Source: Armatimonadota bacterium (lineage in GTDB: Bacteria; Sysuimicrobiota; Sysuimicrobiia; Sysuimicrobiales; Humicultoraceae). Taken from it: a stretch of 64,000 bases of DNA. Under the pieces are notes generated by a model that was not told where the DNA came from, searched no databases, and saw only the letters and a program-made list of their open reading frames with translations. Both the position numbers and the translations under genes were made by a program. Location of the stretch: contig JAVKIA010000005.1 in NCBI GenBank assembly GCA_031459715.1, forward strand, positions 1-64,000. Reading direction: 5' to 3'. Below are positions 56,017 to 64,000 of the stretch, one piece after another (within the stretch, counting starts at the first letter, position 1; every line of letters begins with the position of its first letter).

Positions 56017-57480
56017 CTACGGACTGGCCGCAGCGTTGACCGCAGCACCGGCGTCGAGCAGCCCCCAGCCGTAGGAGCCGGCACCCGGCGCGTAGACCGT
56101 GGGTGAGGCGCACCGGCTCCCGCTGTAGTCCGGCCGGGCATACCCGGAGCAGGGCGCCTTAGCCGTGTTCTGGAGGATGGTCCTGACCTGCTGAGGGGTA
56201 AGGCCGGGATTGCGTTCCAGCATGAGGGCCACCGCCCCGGTGACATGCGGCGCGGCCATGGAGGTGCCCCTGATGAACCCGTTGCTCCCCTGGGCAGCGG
56301 GAAACAGGGAGTAGATGGGCTCGCCCGGGGCGGCGATGGTCACGTAGGGGCCGGCGGAGGAGAAGGTGGAGACCCGGTTGGTCGGTGTGGAGGAGGCGAC
56401 TGCGATCATTCCGGGGATCGTCGTGGCAAACGCCGCCGGGTAGGCGGGGGCATTCGTCGGAGAGAAGCTATTGCCGGCGGCGAAGACGGGCACGCAGTTG
56501 TTGGCAATGGCGAACTCGATGGCGTCTACCTCCGCGCGCGATCCCACCAGACCGCCCCAGGAGGCGTTGAACACCCGGCACCCCAGCTCGACGGCTTTAA
56601 GCATCCCGTTGACCACCATCATCGTAGTCCCACCCTGGGGACCGAGCAGCCGGATGGGAATGACCTGGGCGCCGGGAGCCACGCCCACCATGTCTACGCC
56701 GTCCGCCTTGGCAGCCACCGTCCCGGTGACGTGGGTCCCGTGTCCGCCTGTGTCAGAGTTGGCGCCCGCCGGGATGGCCAGGTTGTCCACAGCGTCCCAG
56801 CCGGGGAGGCACTTTCCGGCAAGCTGGGGATGGGTGCAGTCCACACCTTCGTCGGTGATGGCCACCTTCACCCCGCTCCCGTCCACGGAACTCCAGGCCA
56901 CGGGTGCGCCGATGCGGTGCATGTCCCACTGCCAGGTGGCCTCAGAGGCAGGCACGAGCGTGCCGTCCAGACGCGTGACCTGGAAGGCCGAGTGGAACTC
57001 GCTGAGCTTGGGGTCGGTAGGGCTGATCGCTCCGCTGGGGGCAAGGGCAGGTACGGTGCTCCCAGAGCCAGCCACCTGCGCGGTCTCGCCGTCGACCCGC
57101 CAGCGGCGCAGGTTTAACTCCGCGTATTCTACGCCCGGCTGCGCCGCGTACTGAGCGATGTACTCCGCTTCCCTTCCCGGCGGTACCTCCACCAGCACAA
57201 AGGTGAAGCCTCCGCCTCGCCCTGCGGCGGTGGCCTGGCGAAGCGCCCTGGCCGAGCCGATCTCCCTGGGATTTGCGCCGGGGCGGTACTTCACCACAAT
57301 CTGGCCGGCCACGTACTGGTCAGCCGGCGCGCTGGAGACCGGGGGAAATCCCGGCGTCCCTCCTCCCGGCGTGCCGGAGGGGCTCATCACGGAGCCGCAC
57401 GCGGTGGCCAGGATCAGCGCGGCGGGAATGAGGAGGCGAGACGTCGGCACGGGCCGGGCAGTGGCAGTCCGGATCCTCAT
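56017..57480 (-). CDS. Subtilisin-like serine protease lipoprotein
   Basis: The 487-residue protein has a lipoprotein signal (LLIPAALILATAC). A fervidolysin-like propeptide (YVAGQIVVKYRPGANPRE, VEYAELNLRRW) is followed by the S8 domain: Asp in AITDEGVDCTHPQL, His in GHGTHVTGTVA and Ser in GTSMAAPHVTG. Two cysteine pairs may form disulfides. ATG 57480 has GGAGGGG upstream and follows the lipoprotein gene by 14 bases. Confidence 0.92.
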   Translation of the reverse strand: MRIRTATARPVPTSRLLIPAALILATACGSVMSPSGTPGGGTPGFPPVSSAPADQYVAGQIVVKYRPGANPREIGSARALRQATAAGRGGGFTFVLVEVPPGREAEYIAQYAAQPGVEYAELNLRRWRVDGETAQVAGSGSTVPALAPSGAISPTDPKLSEFHSAFQVTRLDGTLVPASEATWQWDMHRIGAPVAWSSVDGSGVKVAITDEGVDCTHPQLAGKCLPGWDAVDNLAIPAGANSDTGGHGTHVTGTVAAKADGVDMVGVAPGAQVIPIRLLGPQGGTTMMVVNGMLKAVELGCRVFNASWGGLVGSRAEVDAIEFAIANNCVPVFAAGNSFSPTNAPAYPAAFATTIPGMIAVASSTPTNRVSTFSSAGPYVTIAAPGEPIYSLFPAAQGSNGFIRGTSMAAPHVTGAVALMLERNPGLTPQQVRTILQNTAKAPCSGYARPDYSGSRCASPTVYAPGAGSYGWGLLDAGAAVNAAASP

Positions 57481-57494
57481 GGTCACCCCTCCCC

Positions 57495-59069
57495 TCACCG
57501 AGTAAAGGCAATCATGTCCGACCGTGACCAGCGGTCGTCGTTGTTGCTGAAAGGCGTCCGATCCAGAAGCGGGCGGTGCAGCGCTCCACCTGCCCGCAGG
57601 GCCTGGCGCAGCGGAGCAGCGCTGCGCACTAGCTGCGCCCGGTCCCCTCTAGCGGCCCGGAAGCGAAGGGTACCGGGCCGCAGCACTCCTCCCCGCGCCC
57701 GCAGGGCCGGACGCAGCCGCTCGCGTCCGATATAGTCGGCAGACGTGAGGCTGTCGTTGGCGAAGACCATGACGCTGTAGCTGCCGGCCGGCAGCGCCGC
57801 GGGCAGGGTCACGGAGAGGCTGGAGCTCGTGGCCGCGTAGTAGACCAGGTTCCCGCCCGCGTCGAAGACATCCACCTCGTAAACGGTGGCCCCGGAGCTG
57901 GCAGCCCAGCTGATCGCCGGCGGGTTACCCGTACCGACCGTGGGTGTACCAGGGCGCGGCAGGTAGCTGACGTTCAGGGCTGTCGCCCCGCTGGTCAGGT
58001 AGGTGGTGGTTAGACCGAACACCGTGAAGGTAAACGTCGAGGTGTCCAGAGCCCCGGCGAACCCGAGCCCGTACCAGTAGACGCTCTGGGCCAGCGAGAT
58101 CTGGGGGATGGGGGTGGTCACCGACGTCACGGTGCTGTCGTGGTAGACCTCCCCGAGCCACAGGTCCAGGCTGTGGATGGCGTGGTAGAGAAACAGGTCG
58201 GTGAGGGAAAACCCCACCGTGCTCTCGCTGTCAAACGGCGCAAGGAAACTCTTTCCCTCGCTGTCCAGCACTGTGGGCAGGCTGCCGGTGACGTTTGCCA
58301 TCGGGAAGTCGCCGTAGGCCAGCGTTCCACCGATCAGGTTCACCGCCGGGTCGTACGCGTACTGGGTGAAGTAGAGGTGCGTCGCTCCCAGCACCCCGCT
58401 GCCCAGCCCTCCCACGCCGTCCCAGTTGCCGCCGAAGAGCGATCCAGTCACGGCCGGCCGCTCGTTGGACATCCCGGTCCGGTTAATGGTGAAGCCGCCG
58501 GTGGCGTTGGTGATGTCGTCAAAAAGCCCGGTATAGGTGACGATGCCCACGTTCCCGGGAACCTGGCAGGAAGCCGATGAGGAGCTGCAGTTGTCGGGGC
58601 CGGCCTGCGGGCTGCCGTCCGCGCGCTTAAGCGTGCCTGTGATCGTCCCGGTGAACGGACCGGAGATGGTGCGCGGAGGGGTCTGGTCGCTGGGGAGACG
58701 GTGGACCAGGACGAGGACGATGTCCCTGCCTGTGGTGGCCACATTCAGGTCACGGATGGTCAGCGCGGCTGCGGGCAGGGTCGAGGGCGGTGCGGCACTC
58801 ACGTCGTACACCCCAGAAGGGGACGAGGAGAAGTTCGCCCGGCCGCTGGCGTCGGTAGTCTGCGAGACTGCGCTACCGCCGGCGGGCGTGACGGTCACGA
58901 CGACCCCGGCGGCGGGCTGCCCGCTGAAGCCACCGCTGCCGCTACCCAGGATCACCAGCACTGAGAACGGAGCGACGGCCGCAGGGGGCGCTCCAGTGAC
59001 GCCACACCCGCTGACCGCCAGGGCCGTGCCGATCGCCAGAACCAGGACTGCCGAGGAGCGCTTCCGCAA
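57495..59069 (-). CDS. Large lipoprotein with carboxypeptidase-regulatory-like domain
   Basis: The 524-residue protein starts at TTG 59069 with GGAGGTGA six bases upstream. Lipobox LALAVSGC... gives a Gly-Cys site. A regulatory beta-sandwich follows (QPAAGVVVTVTPAGGSAVSQTTDASGRANF). The middle is unassigned. A fibronectin-like segment near residue 390 (AISWAASSGATVYEVDVFDAGG) is followed by an Arg-rich tail. Cotranscribed with the subtilase downstream. Function unknown. Confidence 0.7.
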   Translation of the reverse strand: MRKRSSAVLVLAIGTALAVSGCGVTGAPPAAVAPFSVLVILGSGSGGFSGQPAAGVVVTVTPAGGSAVSQTTDASGRANFSSSPSGVYDVSAAPPSTLPAAALTIRDLNVATTGRDIVLVLVHRLPSDQTPPRTISGPFTGTITGTLKRADGSPQAGPDNCSSSSASCQVPGNVGIVTYTGLFDDITNATGGFTINRTGMSNERPAVTGSLFGGNWDGVGGLGSGVLGATHLYFTQYAYDPAVNLIGGTLAYGDFPMANVTGSLPTVLDSEGKSFLAPFDSESTVGFSLTDLFLYHAIHSLDLWLGEVYHDSTVTSVTTPIPQISLAQSVYWYGLGFAGALDTSTFTFTVFGLTTTYLTSGATALNVSYLPRPGTPTVGTGNPPAISWAASSGATVYEVDVFDAGGNLVYYAATSSSLSVTLPAALPAGSYSVMVFANDSLTSADYIGRERLRPALRARGGVLRPGTLRFRAARGDRAQLVRSAAPLRQALRAGGALHRPLLDRTPFSNNDDRWSRSDMIAFTR

Positions 59070-59270
59070 GCTCGATCACCTCCTCGATGACCTGTTCCGC
59101 CATCACGCATGCATACGTTGCGGTTCTCACCCCCTTCTGCCGGAGATGCGAGGGGACTGGCGCGAGATTGTCTGGTAGGTCTGGCCTTGCGAGAACTTAC
59201 GACAGATGACCTGCGGACTCCTGCCAGCTTCCATGCCATATGGCAACAGGGTTCCGCAGATGCCCAGGCG

Positions 59271-60482
59271 TTACTTCGTCCGCCTCACCTTGAACTCCGT
59301 CCGGACGTTCCCCAGGGCCTCGAAGGTCTCTTCCCGCAGGGCGATGATCACCTGATCCGCCCGGATGCTGTTTCCGTCCTCGTCCTGCAGGTAGACGTTC
59401 CCACTGACGGTAACGCGGCGATCGCGGTGGGTGTAGCGGGCACTGTCGCCTGTAGCCAGCCGCGCCCCCTGGGTGAGTTTCACCTCCCCCTCGGCCTCCA
59501 TGTCGCGGGACTGGAGAAAGAGGGTGAGCCGCTGGCAGGCCAGCCGCGCCGGTGCGGCCAGGACCTGACGCGCTTCCTCGCTTGCCGGCCGTTCGCCTTC
59601 CGGCAGCAACAGATCTCCGGTCAGGCCCTCCACCACCACGTCTCCCTCCAGGAGAAGGCGCCCCTGCGCCTCCGAGTACCACCCGCGGGCGGCACGCGCT
59701 GCGCGATCACGCTGGCGTACGCGTACGTCTCCCCTGGCCTCGGCCTCGGGGACGTCCCAGCGGAAGCGCATCTGCTCGGCGGTGATGGTCGTCTCTTCCC
59801 GGGCCAGGGCGTCCACCGGCGGCTGAGCGGCGGCCTGGGGCGTCCCCGGTCGGACCAGGCGGGCCCCGCCGCTCATCTCCGCACGCGTGGTACGCAGGTT
59901 GGCAGCCAGCCGCGCACCCGTCAGGATGCTGCCAGCCTGGCTCAGGCGCACCCCGCCCTCTGCCGTCACCTGGTCGGTGCGGCCATCGTGGGTCAGCACC
60001 GGGGCCCGGACTTCCAGGTCCTTCTGGGTCACCGTGACCCCGGCCGAAGCCTGGGTCACACGTGTCTCCAGGGCGAAGCGCACCCAACCCGCGCGCAGTA
60101 CCATGTCCCCCTGCACCAGCACCACGTGACCTTCGGCCTCTGCCGTCCGGGAGCGGATCTCATAGCGGATGCCCTCGGCGGCCAGCCGGGCACCGGGTTG
60201 CTGCACCACCACCTGCCCCTGAGCCGTCGCCACCTGAGCACGCTGGTCAAGCCGCAGCCGACCCGCCCGGATCTCCACCTCGCCGACGGTGAGGCGCACG
60301 TGCCCTTCGGCCATGAAGACCCGGGCACGCGCGTCATACCGTATCCGGTCGGCCTGGAGACGCCCGGTCTGCGGCTCACCCGGGGTCGCGGGTGCAGCCT
60401 CCGCGCCAAGCTGTCCCGCAGTGCCGGCCGCCACTGCAGCCGCCATCAGGACCACCAGGGGCAGCCACCTGAGGGCCCTCAC
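59271..60482 (-). CDS. lptA: LPS-transport periplasmic protein, OstA-repeat (LptA-like)
   Basis: The 403-residue protein has a signal peptide and repeated OstA/LptA modules: RLQADRIRYDARARVFMAEGHVRL, ITAEQMRFRWDVPEAEARGDVRV and LATGDSARYTHRDRRVTVSGNVYL. E. coli LptA is about 185 residues, so this is a long form able to form more of the bridge. GTG 60482 overlaps the lptC stop (GTGA). Confidence 0.8.
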   Translation of the reverse strand: MRALRWLPLVVLMAAAVAAGTAGQLGAEAAPATPGEPQTGRLQADRIRYDARARVFMAEGHVRLTVGEVEIRAGRLRLDQRAQVATAQGQVVVQQPGARLAAEGIRYEIRSRTAEAEGHVVLVQGDMVLRAGWVRFALETRVTQASAGVTVTQKDLEVRAPVLTHDGRTDQVTAEGGVRLSQAGSILTGARLAANLRTTRAEMSGGARLVRPGTPQAAAQPPVDALAREETTITAEQMRFRWDVPEAEARGDVRVRQRDRAARAARGWYSEAQGRLLLEGDVVVEGLTGDLLLPEGERPASEEARQVLAAPARLACQRLTLFLQSRDMEAEGEVKLTQGARLATGDSARYTHRDRRVTVSGNVYLQDEDGNSIRADQVIIALREETFEALGNVRTEFKVRRTK

Positions 60483-61069
60483 CGTGGGCCTCCCAGCTCG
60501 GGCAGGGAGTCCTCCAGGGTGAAGGTCACATCCACGTCGCCCTCGAGCTGCAGCGCTTCCAGGGCCAGGTCCACCACTAGCCGGTCGGCCCGCAGGTGGT
60601 GTCCCCCGATCTTCACCTCCACGCCGCGTGGGAAGGTCAGCGTGCGCCGCGCGGCGCTCCAGCGGGCTTCGGGCGCGAGCATCCTGTCGCCCTGCGCGGA
60701 GGTGATCTCAATGTCGCCCAGGACGGTGAAGTCCTGGGTGCGGCGGTCCAGGATGATCTCCCGCGCGCGAAGGCGCAGCACCGGGGCACCGTCCCGGTAG
60801 AGCGTGGCCCGGGAGATGCCGCGGAAATGCGCGACGCGAGCATCGGCACTCACCTCGACCCGATCAGCCTTCACCTCCGCCTGCTTCTCTCCCTGGTGGC
60901 GGAGCACGAGCGCGGCCTCCCTGATGGCCACGCTGGGCGGCGTGGCGGCCGGCGCAGGAGTCAGCACAGATGGCGGGGGGCGGCGCAGGTGCCACCCGAT
61001 GAAGGCGCCCGCAGCCAGCGCTGCGGCCAGCATCACGGAAGCGACCGGGCGGCTAGGAAGAGGCGCCAA
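60479..61069 (-). CDS. lptC: LptC-family lipopolysaccharide-transport protein
   Basis: The 196-residue protein has one N-terminal transmembrane helix (VMLAAALAAGAFIGW) and a beta-jellyroll (AEVKADRVEVSADARVAHFRGI, FTVLGDIEITSAQGDRMLAPEARW). It links the inner-membrane LptFG complex with LptA. The TTG start at 61069 overlaps lptG by 17 bases; ATG codons inside the helix are too late. Confidence 0.8.
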   Translation of the reverse strand: MAPLPSRPVASVMLAAALAAGAFIGWHLRRPPPSVLTPAPAATPPSVAIREAALVLRHQGEKQAEVKADRVEVSADARVAHFRGISRATLYRDGAPVLRLRAREIILDRRTQDFTVLGDIEITSAQGDRMLAPEARWSAARRTLTFPRGVEVKIGGHHLRADRLVVDLALEALQLEGDVDVTFTLEDSLPELGGPR

Positions 61070-62171
61070 CGCTGCTCACCCGGGATGGCACGGGGGCGCG
61101 GCGGCCCCACTGGTCCTGGCGGGCCCAGATGGCCAGCCCGCCGGCCGTAAAGAGGAGATTGGGCAGCCAGGCGGCGAGGGCGGGGGAGACGGCCCCGGCA
61201 GCCCCCATCGCCCGGGCACTGGACATCACGGCGTAGTAGAGGAAGAGGACGATCACGGTCAGCCCCATACCCAGAAAACGGCCACCCTGCGCGGTGTACA
61301 CGCTGAGCGGCGCGGCCAGCAGCGCAAAGACCACGGCTGCCAGCGGAACAGCGAACTTGCGGTGCAGTTCCATGACCGAGGCCGACGCCGCCCCCTGGTG
61401 GCCGAAGGCGGCCAGGTACCGGCGCAGTTCGCGGGCGGTCATCTCGTCCGGCGTCCTCTCCCCGGCCAGGAAGGCTTCGCTGTCCACCTCCACCGCAATG
61501 TCCATCCGGGCGAACCGGGCTTCATACCGCGTGAACCCCTGTTCATCCAGTTCCCGGACGACCCCTTCCGCCAGCCGCAGTGCTCGCCCACCCCAGGTCG
61601 CCTGGCGCGCAGTGATCAGCCGGGGAAGTGCACCTGCCGGTTCGTAGACCATGACGTTGTGCAGGGTCTGGTCCCGGTCGGTGCGTTCAATGTAGAAGAA
61701 TCGATTGCCAGGACCCCGGAAGAAGACCTGCTGGCGGATCTGCGGCAGGGCGTCGCCCAGCACCGCCCGGCGGAGGAGCATGTTGGCCTGCCGGTTCGCC
61801 CAGGGCGCAAAGTACTCGTTGGTGAAGAACGCGGCCACGGCGGCCACCAGGCCGAAGGCCAGGACCGGGGCGAAGATTCGGGTCAGGCTGAGGCCGGCCA
61901 GTCGCAGGGCCTGCAGCTCCTGGTCCTTCGTCAGGCGGGCCAGCCCCAGCAGGGCGCCAAAGAGAGTGGAGACGGGAAAGGTGATGACCAGGATCGCCGG
62001 GAGCTTGTAGGCTAGCAACCTGGCCAGGACCTCCAGGGTAATCCGGCGTGCGGCCACCAGGCTGGCCAGCGCGTAGAGCACATCGCCGGCCAGCATCACC
62101 ACGAAGGCGCCCACCCCCAGCAGAAAGGGTGCTCCGATCTCGCGCAGGATGTACCGGTCGGCAGTGGTCAC
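61053..62171 (-). CDS. lptG: LptF/LptG-family LPS-export permease
   Basis: The 372-residue permease has four N/C-terminal helices, starting RYILREIGAPFLLGVGAFVVMLAGDVLYAL, with a periplasmic middle. The true start is GTG 62171, with GGAG seven bases upstream. The longer open frame to 62330 is read through the tRNA-Sec gene and is not coding. Only one permease gene is present; the LptB ATPase is elsewhere. Leads the lptG-lptC-lptA cluster. Confidence 0.88.
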   Translation of the reverse strand: MTTADRYILREIGAPFLLGVGAFVVMLAGDVLYALASLVAARRITLEVLARLLAYKLPAILVITFPVSTLFGALLGLARLTKDQELQALRLAGLSLTRIFAPVLAFGLVAAVAAFFTNEYFAPWANRQANMLLRRAVLGDALPQIRQQVFFRGPGNRFFYIERTDRDQTLHNVMVYEPAGALPRLITARQATWGGRALRLAEGVVRELDEQGFTRYEARFARMDIAVEVDSEAFLAGERTPDEMTARELRRYLAAFGHQGAASASVMELHRKFAVPLAAVVFALLAAPLSVYTAQGGRFLGMGLTVIVLFLYYAVMSSARAMGAAGAVSPALAAWLPNLLFTAGGLAIWARQDQWGRRAPVPSRVSSVGASS

Positions 62172-62199
62172 GGTGGCGCTCCACCAGATGAAGAGGTCC

Positions 62200-62294
62200 T
62201 GGCGGAGGGCCGTGGGAATCGAACCCACCGGAGACCCGTTGAGCCTCCCACCGGTTTTGAAGACCGGGGCCCGCACCAGCGGACGCTGCCCTCC
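62200..62294 (-). tRNA. selC: tRNA-Sec (anticodon TCA)
   Basis: The 95-base RNA on the minus strand has acceptor GGAGGGC pairing with GCCCTCC and a possible A-G eighth pair. The D-stem GTCCGC/GCGGGC has six pairs with a four-base loop TGGT, anticodon stem CCGGT/ACCGG encloses CTTCAAA with anticodon TCA, and a long variable arm follows. The T-stem GTGGG/CCCAC carries TTCGATT, and CCA is encoded. The long D-stem and long acceptor are tRNA-Sec hallmarks. It lies upstream of lptG. Confidence 0.95.
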
Positions 62295-62301
62295 GCCCTG
62301 T

Positions 62302-62307
62302 ATTGTA
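62302..62307 (-). promoter_or_regulatory. -10 element of selC
   Basis: TACAAT on the minus strand ends seven bases before the mature tRNA-Sec 5' end. No clear -35 seen. Confidence 0.5.
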
Positions 62308-62416
62308 GGCGGCTTTGCCACTGCGTGCACCGGAGGGCGAGGTCAGAAGTCGGGTATACTAGGGGCGTAGCTGTGCTGGCGCGGGCCGCCGTTCGTCCCG
62401 CATGGGGAGGACCTGG

Positions 62417-63664
62417 ATGCGACCTGCTGTCACGCTCCTCCTGGCTGCGCTCACCCTGACCCTCCTCGCCCCGGCCGCTCCCTCCGCGCCCGCCGGGCCA
62501 GCTGCATGCCTGGTGCAGGACGGACAGGGCATCGCTGCCGTACGCCTGGGCATAGACGAGGCGAAGATGCTGCGCCTGCTGGGCCCACCCGCAGGGCGGA
62601 CTGCCGGTGCGTCGGGCGAGGTCATCTACACCTTTCCCGGCGTGGTCAGCCAGGTCACCGCCATCTCCGGCGTGGTGCGCCGGCTGGCCACCCGCCACCC
62701 TGTCTGCGTTACGGCGAAGGGCGTGCGGGTCGGCGACGGCGAGGCGACGGTGCGGGCAGCATACCAGCAGGCGCCTGGCAGTGTGCGCACCCAGTCCGAT
62801 GGCGTGGTCCGGCTGCTCTACCCCTTCGACGGTGTGGGCTTCGTCCTGATTGGCGGCGCCGTGGCGCTGATCGAGGTGTTCCATGCCCAGCCGCTCTCCC
62901 GAGCGGCGGCGCGGGCCCCGGCCGGGGAAGCCACACCGGCGCCTCCTCAGGCCCCGGCTGGAGTGACCCTGCAGGAGGTGACCGGTCGGCTGGAAGATTC
63001 GACCTTCGTTGTCTCCGGCTCAGTGGCGAACTCCGGGGCTCCCATCGCCGTCTTCGTGGAGATCGTCTTACTGGGCGCAGACGGCAGCCGCCTGGCGGAG
63101 GTCTCCGCCGCCGTCATCCCCAATCCGGTGGGACCCGGCCGGACCGGCAGCTTCCAGGAGCGGGTGCCCGTGACGACGGTAGTGGCCAGGTTTACCGTGA
63201 CGGTGCGGACGATGAACCCGCCGCACCGGGCACTAGCCGAGCTGACCCAGCAGGTCGGGGAGGTGGCGCAGTTTGCCGGCATGCTGGACCGGTTGATCGA
63301 CGTGGCGGTCCTCCCTCCGGCAGCCGGGCGTCCCGGAGGCAGCGCGGTCGCTGTGACCAACCGCAGCCCGCTGCGCATCACCGGGCTCGCCCTGGAGCTG
63401 ACGCTGCGGGGAGTCTGCCGCAACTTGGTGCAGCCCCTGGCTCCACTTCCCACGGTGCCGCCGCAGCCTGCTCCTACGCCTACCGTCGTCCCGTTCACCG
63501 TGACGCGCACCGAGATGGTGCAGCTCCCCGTGCTGGGCCCCGGCGCGCGGGTAGAGGTGTCGATCGGGACCCAGGGCCGGGGTCCCTGCCAGGGGGCCAA
63601 CACCCAGTGGACGGTGACGTGGCGGGTCCTGGCCGGCTCGGTTCAGGCCGCCGAGGGGAGATAG
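62417..63664 (+). CDS. Secreted protein of unknown function
   Basis: The 415-residue protein has a signal peptide (VTLLLAALTLTLLAPAAPSAPA). A repeated-looking first half (GIAAVRLGIDEAKMLRLLGPPAG, CVTAKGVRVGDGEATVRAAY) is followed by a FxLYD-like beta-sandwich (TGRLEDSTFVVSGSVANSG, residues about 190-270). ATG 62417 has GGGAGG six bases upstream; ATG 62402 is an alternative. No function recognised. Confidence 0.65.
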   Translation: MRPAVTLLLAALTLTLLAPAAPSAPAGPAACLVQDGQGIAAVRLGIDEAKMLRLLGPPAGRTAGASGEVIYTFPGVVSQVTAISGVVRRLATRHPVCVTAKGVRVGDGEATVRAAYQQAPGSVRTQSDGVVRLLYPFDGVGFVLIGGAVALIEVFHAQPLSRAAARAPAGEATPAPPQAPAGVTLQEVTGRLEDSTFVVSGSVANSGAPIAVFVEIVLLGADGSRLAEVSAAVIPNPVGPGRTGSFQERVPVTTVVARFTVTVRTMNPPHRALAELTQQVGEVAQFAGMLDRLIDVAVLPPAAGRPGGSAVAVTNRSPLRITGLALELTLRGVCRNLVQPLAPLPTVPPQPAPTPTVVPFTVTRTEMVQLPVLGPGARVEVSIGTQGRGPCQGANTQWTVTWRVLAGSVQAAEGR

Positions 63665-63726
63665 TCGAGCACCGCGCTGGTACGGGCTCCGTGGGCGGGT
63701 ATAGCTGTCGGTCCCTGCGGGCGGGC

Positions 63727-64000
63727 CTACCGCGGCGGCGGTGATCCCAGGATCCTGCGGTCGCCCAATCTCCGGGTCAGCCGGATGCCGTCGAAGTACT
63801 CCAGGAGGGCGAGGGCAAACTTCCGGCTGGTTCCCAGCGCGTCGCGCACCTGGGCCACCGTCACCTCTCCGGTAGCCTGCGCCATGGCGACCACGCGGCG
63901 AGCAACCTCCTCGACGATCTCTGCCGCAAAGACTATCCCGGGCGCCACCTCCACCAGCGCTCCCTCTTCCAGCAGCGACTGCACCATCCTGGCAAAGGCC
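63727..64000 (-). CDS. selB: Selenocysteine-specific elongation factor SelB, C-terminal part
   Basis: The frame is open to the right edge, so the 5' part is outside the window. The visible 90 residues form a winged helix ending VRDALGTSRKFALALLEYFDGIRLTRRLGDRRIL, the typical last domain of SelB that binds the SECIS loop. TAG at 63727. SelB brings Sec-tRNA to the UGA codon. With selC nearby it shows that the organism decodes UGA as selenocysteine. Confidence 0.88.
   Translation of the reverse strand, partial: AFARMVQSLLEEGALVEVAPGIVFAAEIVEEVARRVVAMAQATGEVTVAQVRDALGTSRKFALALLEYFDGIRLTRRLGDRRILGSPPPR

Noticed and set aside
62171-62330. N-terminal extension of the LptG frame
   Set aside because: It translates the tRNA-Sec gene and its leader; GTG 62171 with its own binding site fits the family.

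Overview
The window is GC-rich bacterial chromosome of ordinary housekeeping density. The organism appears to be a diderm: it carries lptG, lptC, lptA and lptD of the lipopolysaccharide bridge. Its regulation is of Gram-positive type: a T-box upstream of valS, a CGAAC-N4-GTTYG LexA box, a Bacillus-type xpt, CsoR and ECF-type vitamin transporters. This combination suggests a diderm lineage among the Terrabacteria (Armatimonadota, Sysuimicrobiota or Limnochordia-like Bacillota). That placement is an inference and was not tested.

Layout. 0-1.3 kb: decayed sequence with a BTAD-regulator remnant, then tRNA-Pro. 1.4-7.35 kb (minus): a thiamin salvage operon under a TPP riboswitch (thiW, cytX, thiM, thiE, thiL, thiD, then an ECF S-component). 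7.6-9.9 kb: ppa and an isolated sdhA. 9.9-11.1 kb (minus): a cyclic-di-GMP (GEMM) riboswitch with terminator, a small one-helix membrane protein, a glutaredoxin whose first active-site residue is an in-frame UGA, and a CoA-binding protein. 11.1-14.4 kb: csoR-copA-copZ, then tRNA-Arg. 14.5-22 kb: xpt, an EthD-like gene, tRNA-Lys, tRNA-Leu, tig-clpP-clpX and lon. 22-27 kb: ferredoxin, a GntR regulator, T-box-valS and a SPOR protein. 27-30 kb: enoyl-CoA hydratase, PaaG-like isomerase and thiolase. 30-32 kb: xerD-like gene and lexA, divergent. 32-46.8 kb: a long minus-strand run, mutS-mutL-miaA-dapL-hflX followed by a tricarboxylate module (prpB-like, broken tcuA-like, prpF, tctC, fused tctA-tctB). 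46.9-59 kb: secreted proteins and lipoproteins, including two subtilases, a stand-alone subtilase-propeptide-like lipoprotein, and lptD. 59-64 kb: lptA-lptC-lptG, tRNA-Sec (selC), a secreted protein and the 3' end of selB.

Main discovery. The selenocysteine system is only partly in view: selC (62200-62294, minus) and selB (cut by the right edge). About 52 kb away lies a 77-codon glutaredoxin gene (10330-10563, minus). Its CxxC motif is encoded as UGA-x-x-Cys, and a near-perfect hairpin starts 14 nt after the UGA, placed like a bacterial SECIS. Ordinary gene calling misses this gene, and it also misreads selC as the N-terminus of lptG. The glutaredoxin lies downstream of a cyclic-di-GMP riboswitch, which raises the possibility of second-messenger control. 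Other points of note are a ClpP whose triad Asp is Asn, a possible non-canonical start for hflX, and the stand-alone protease propeptide.
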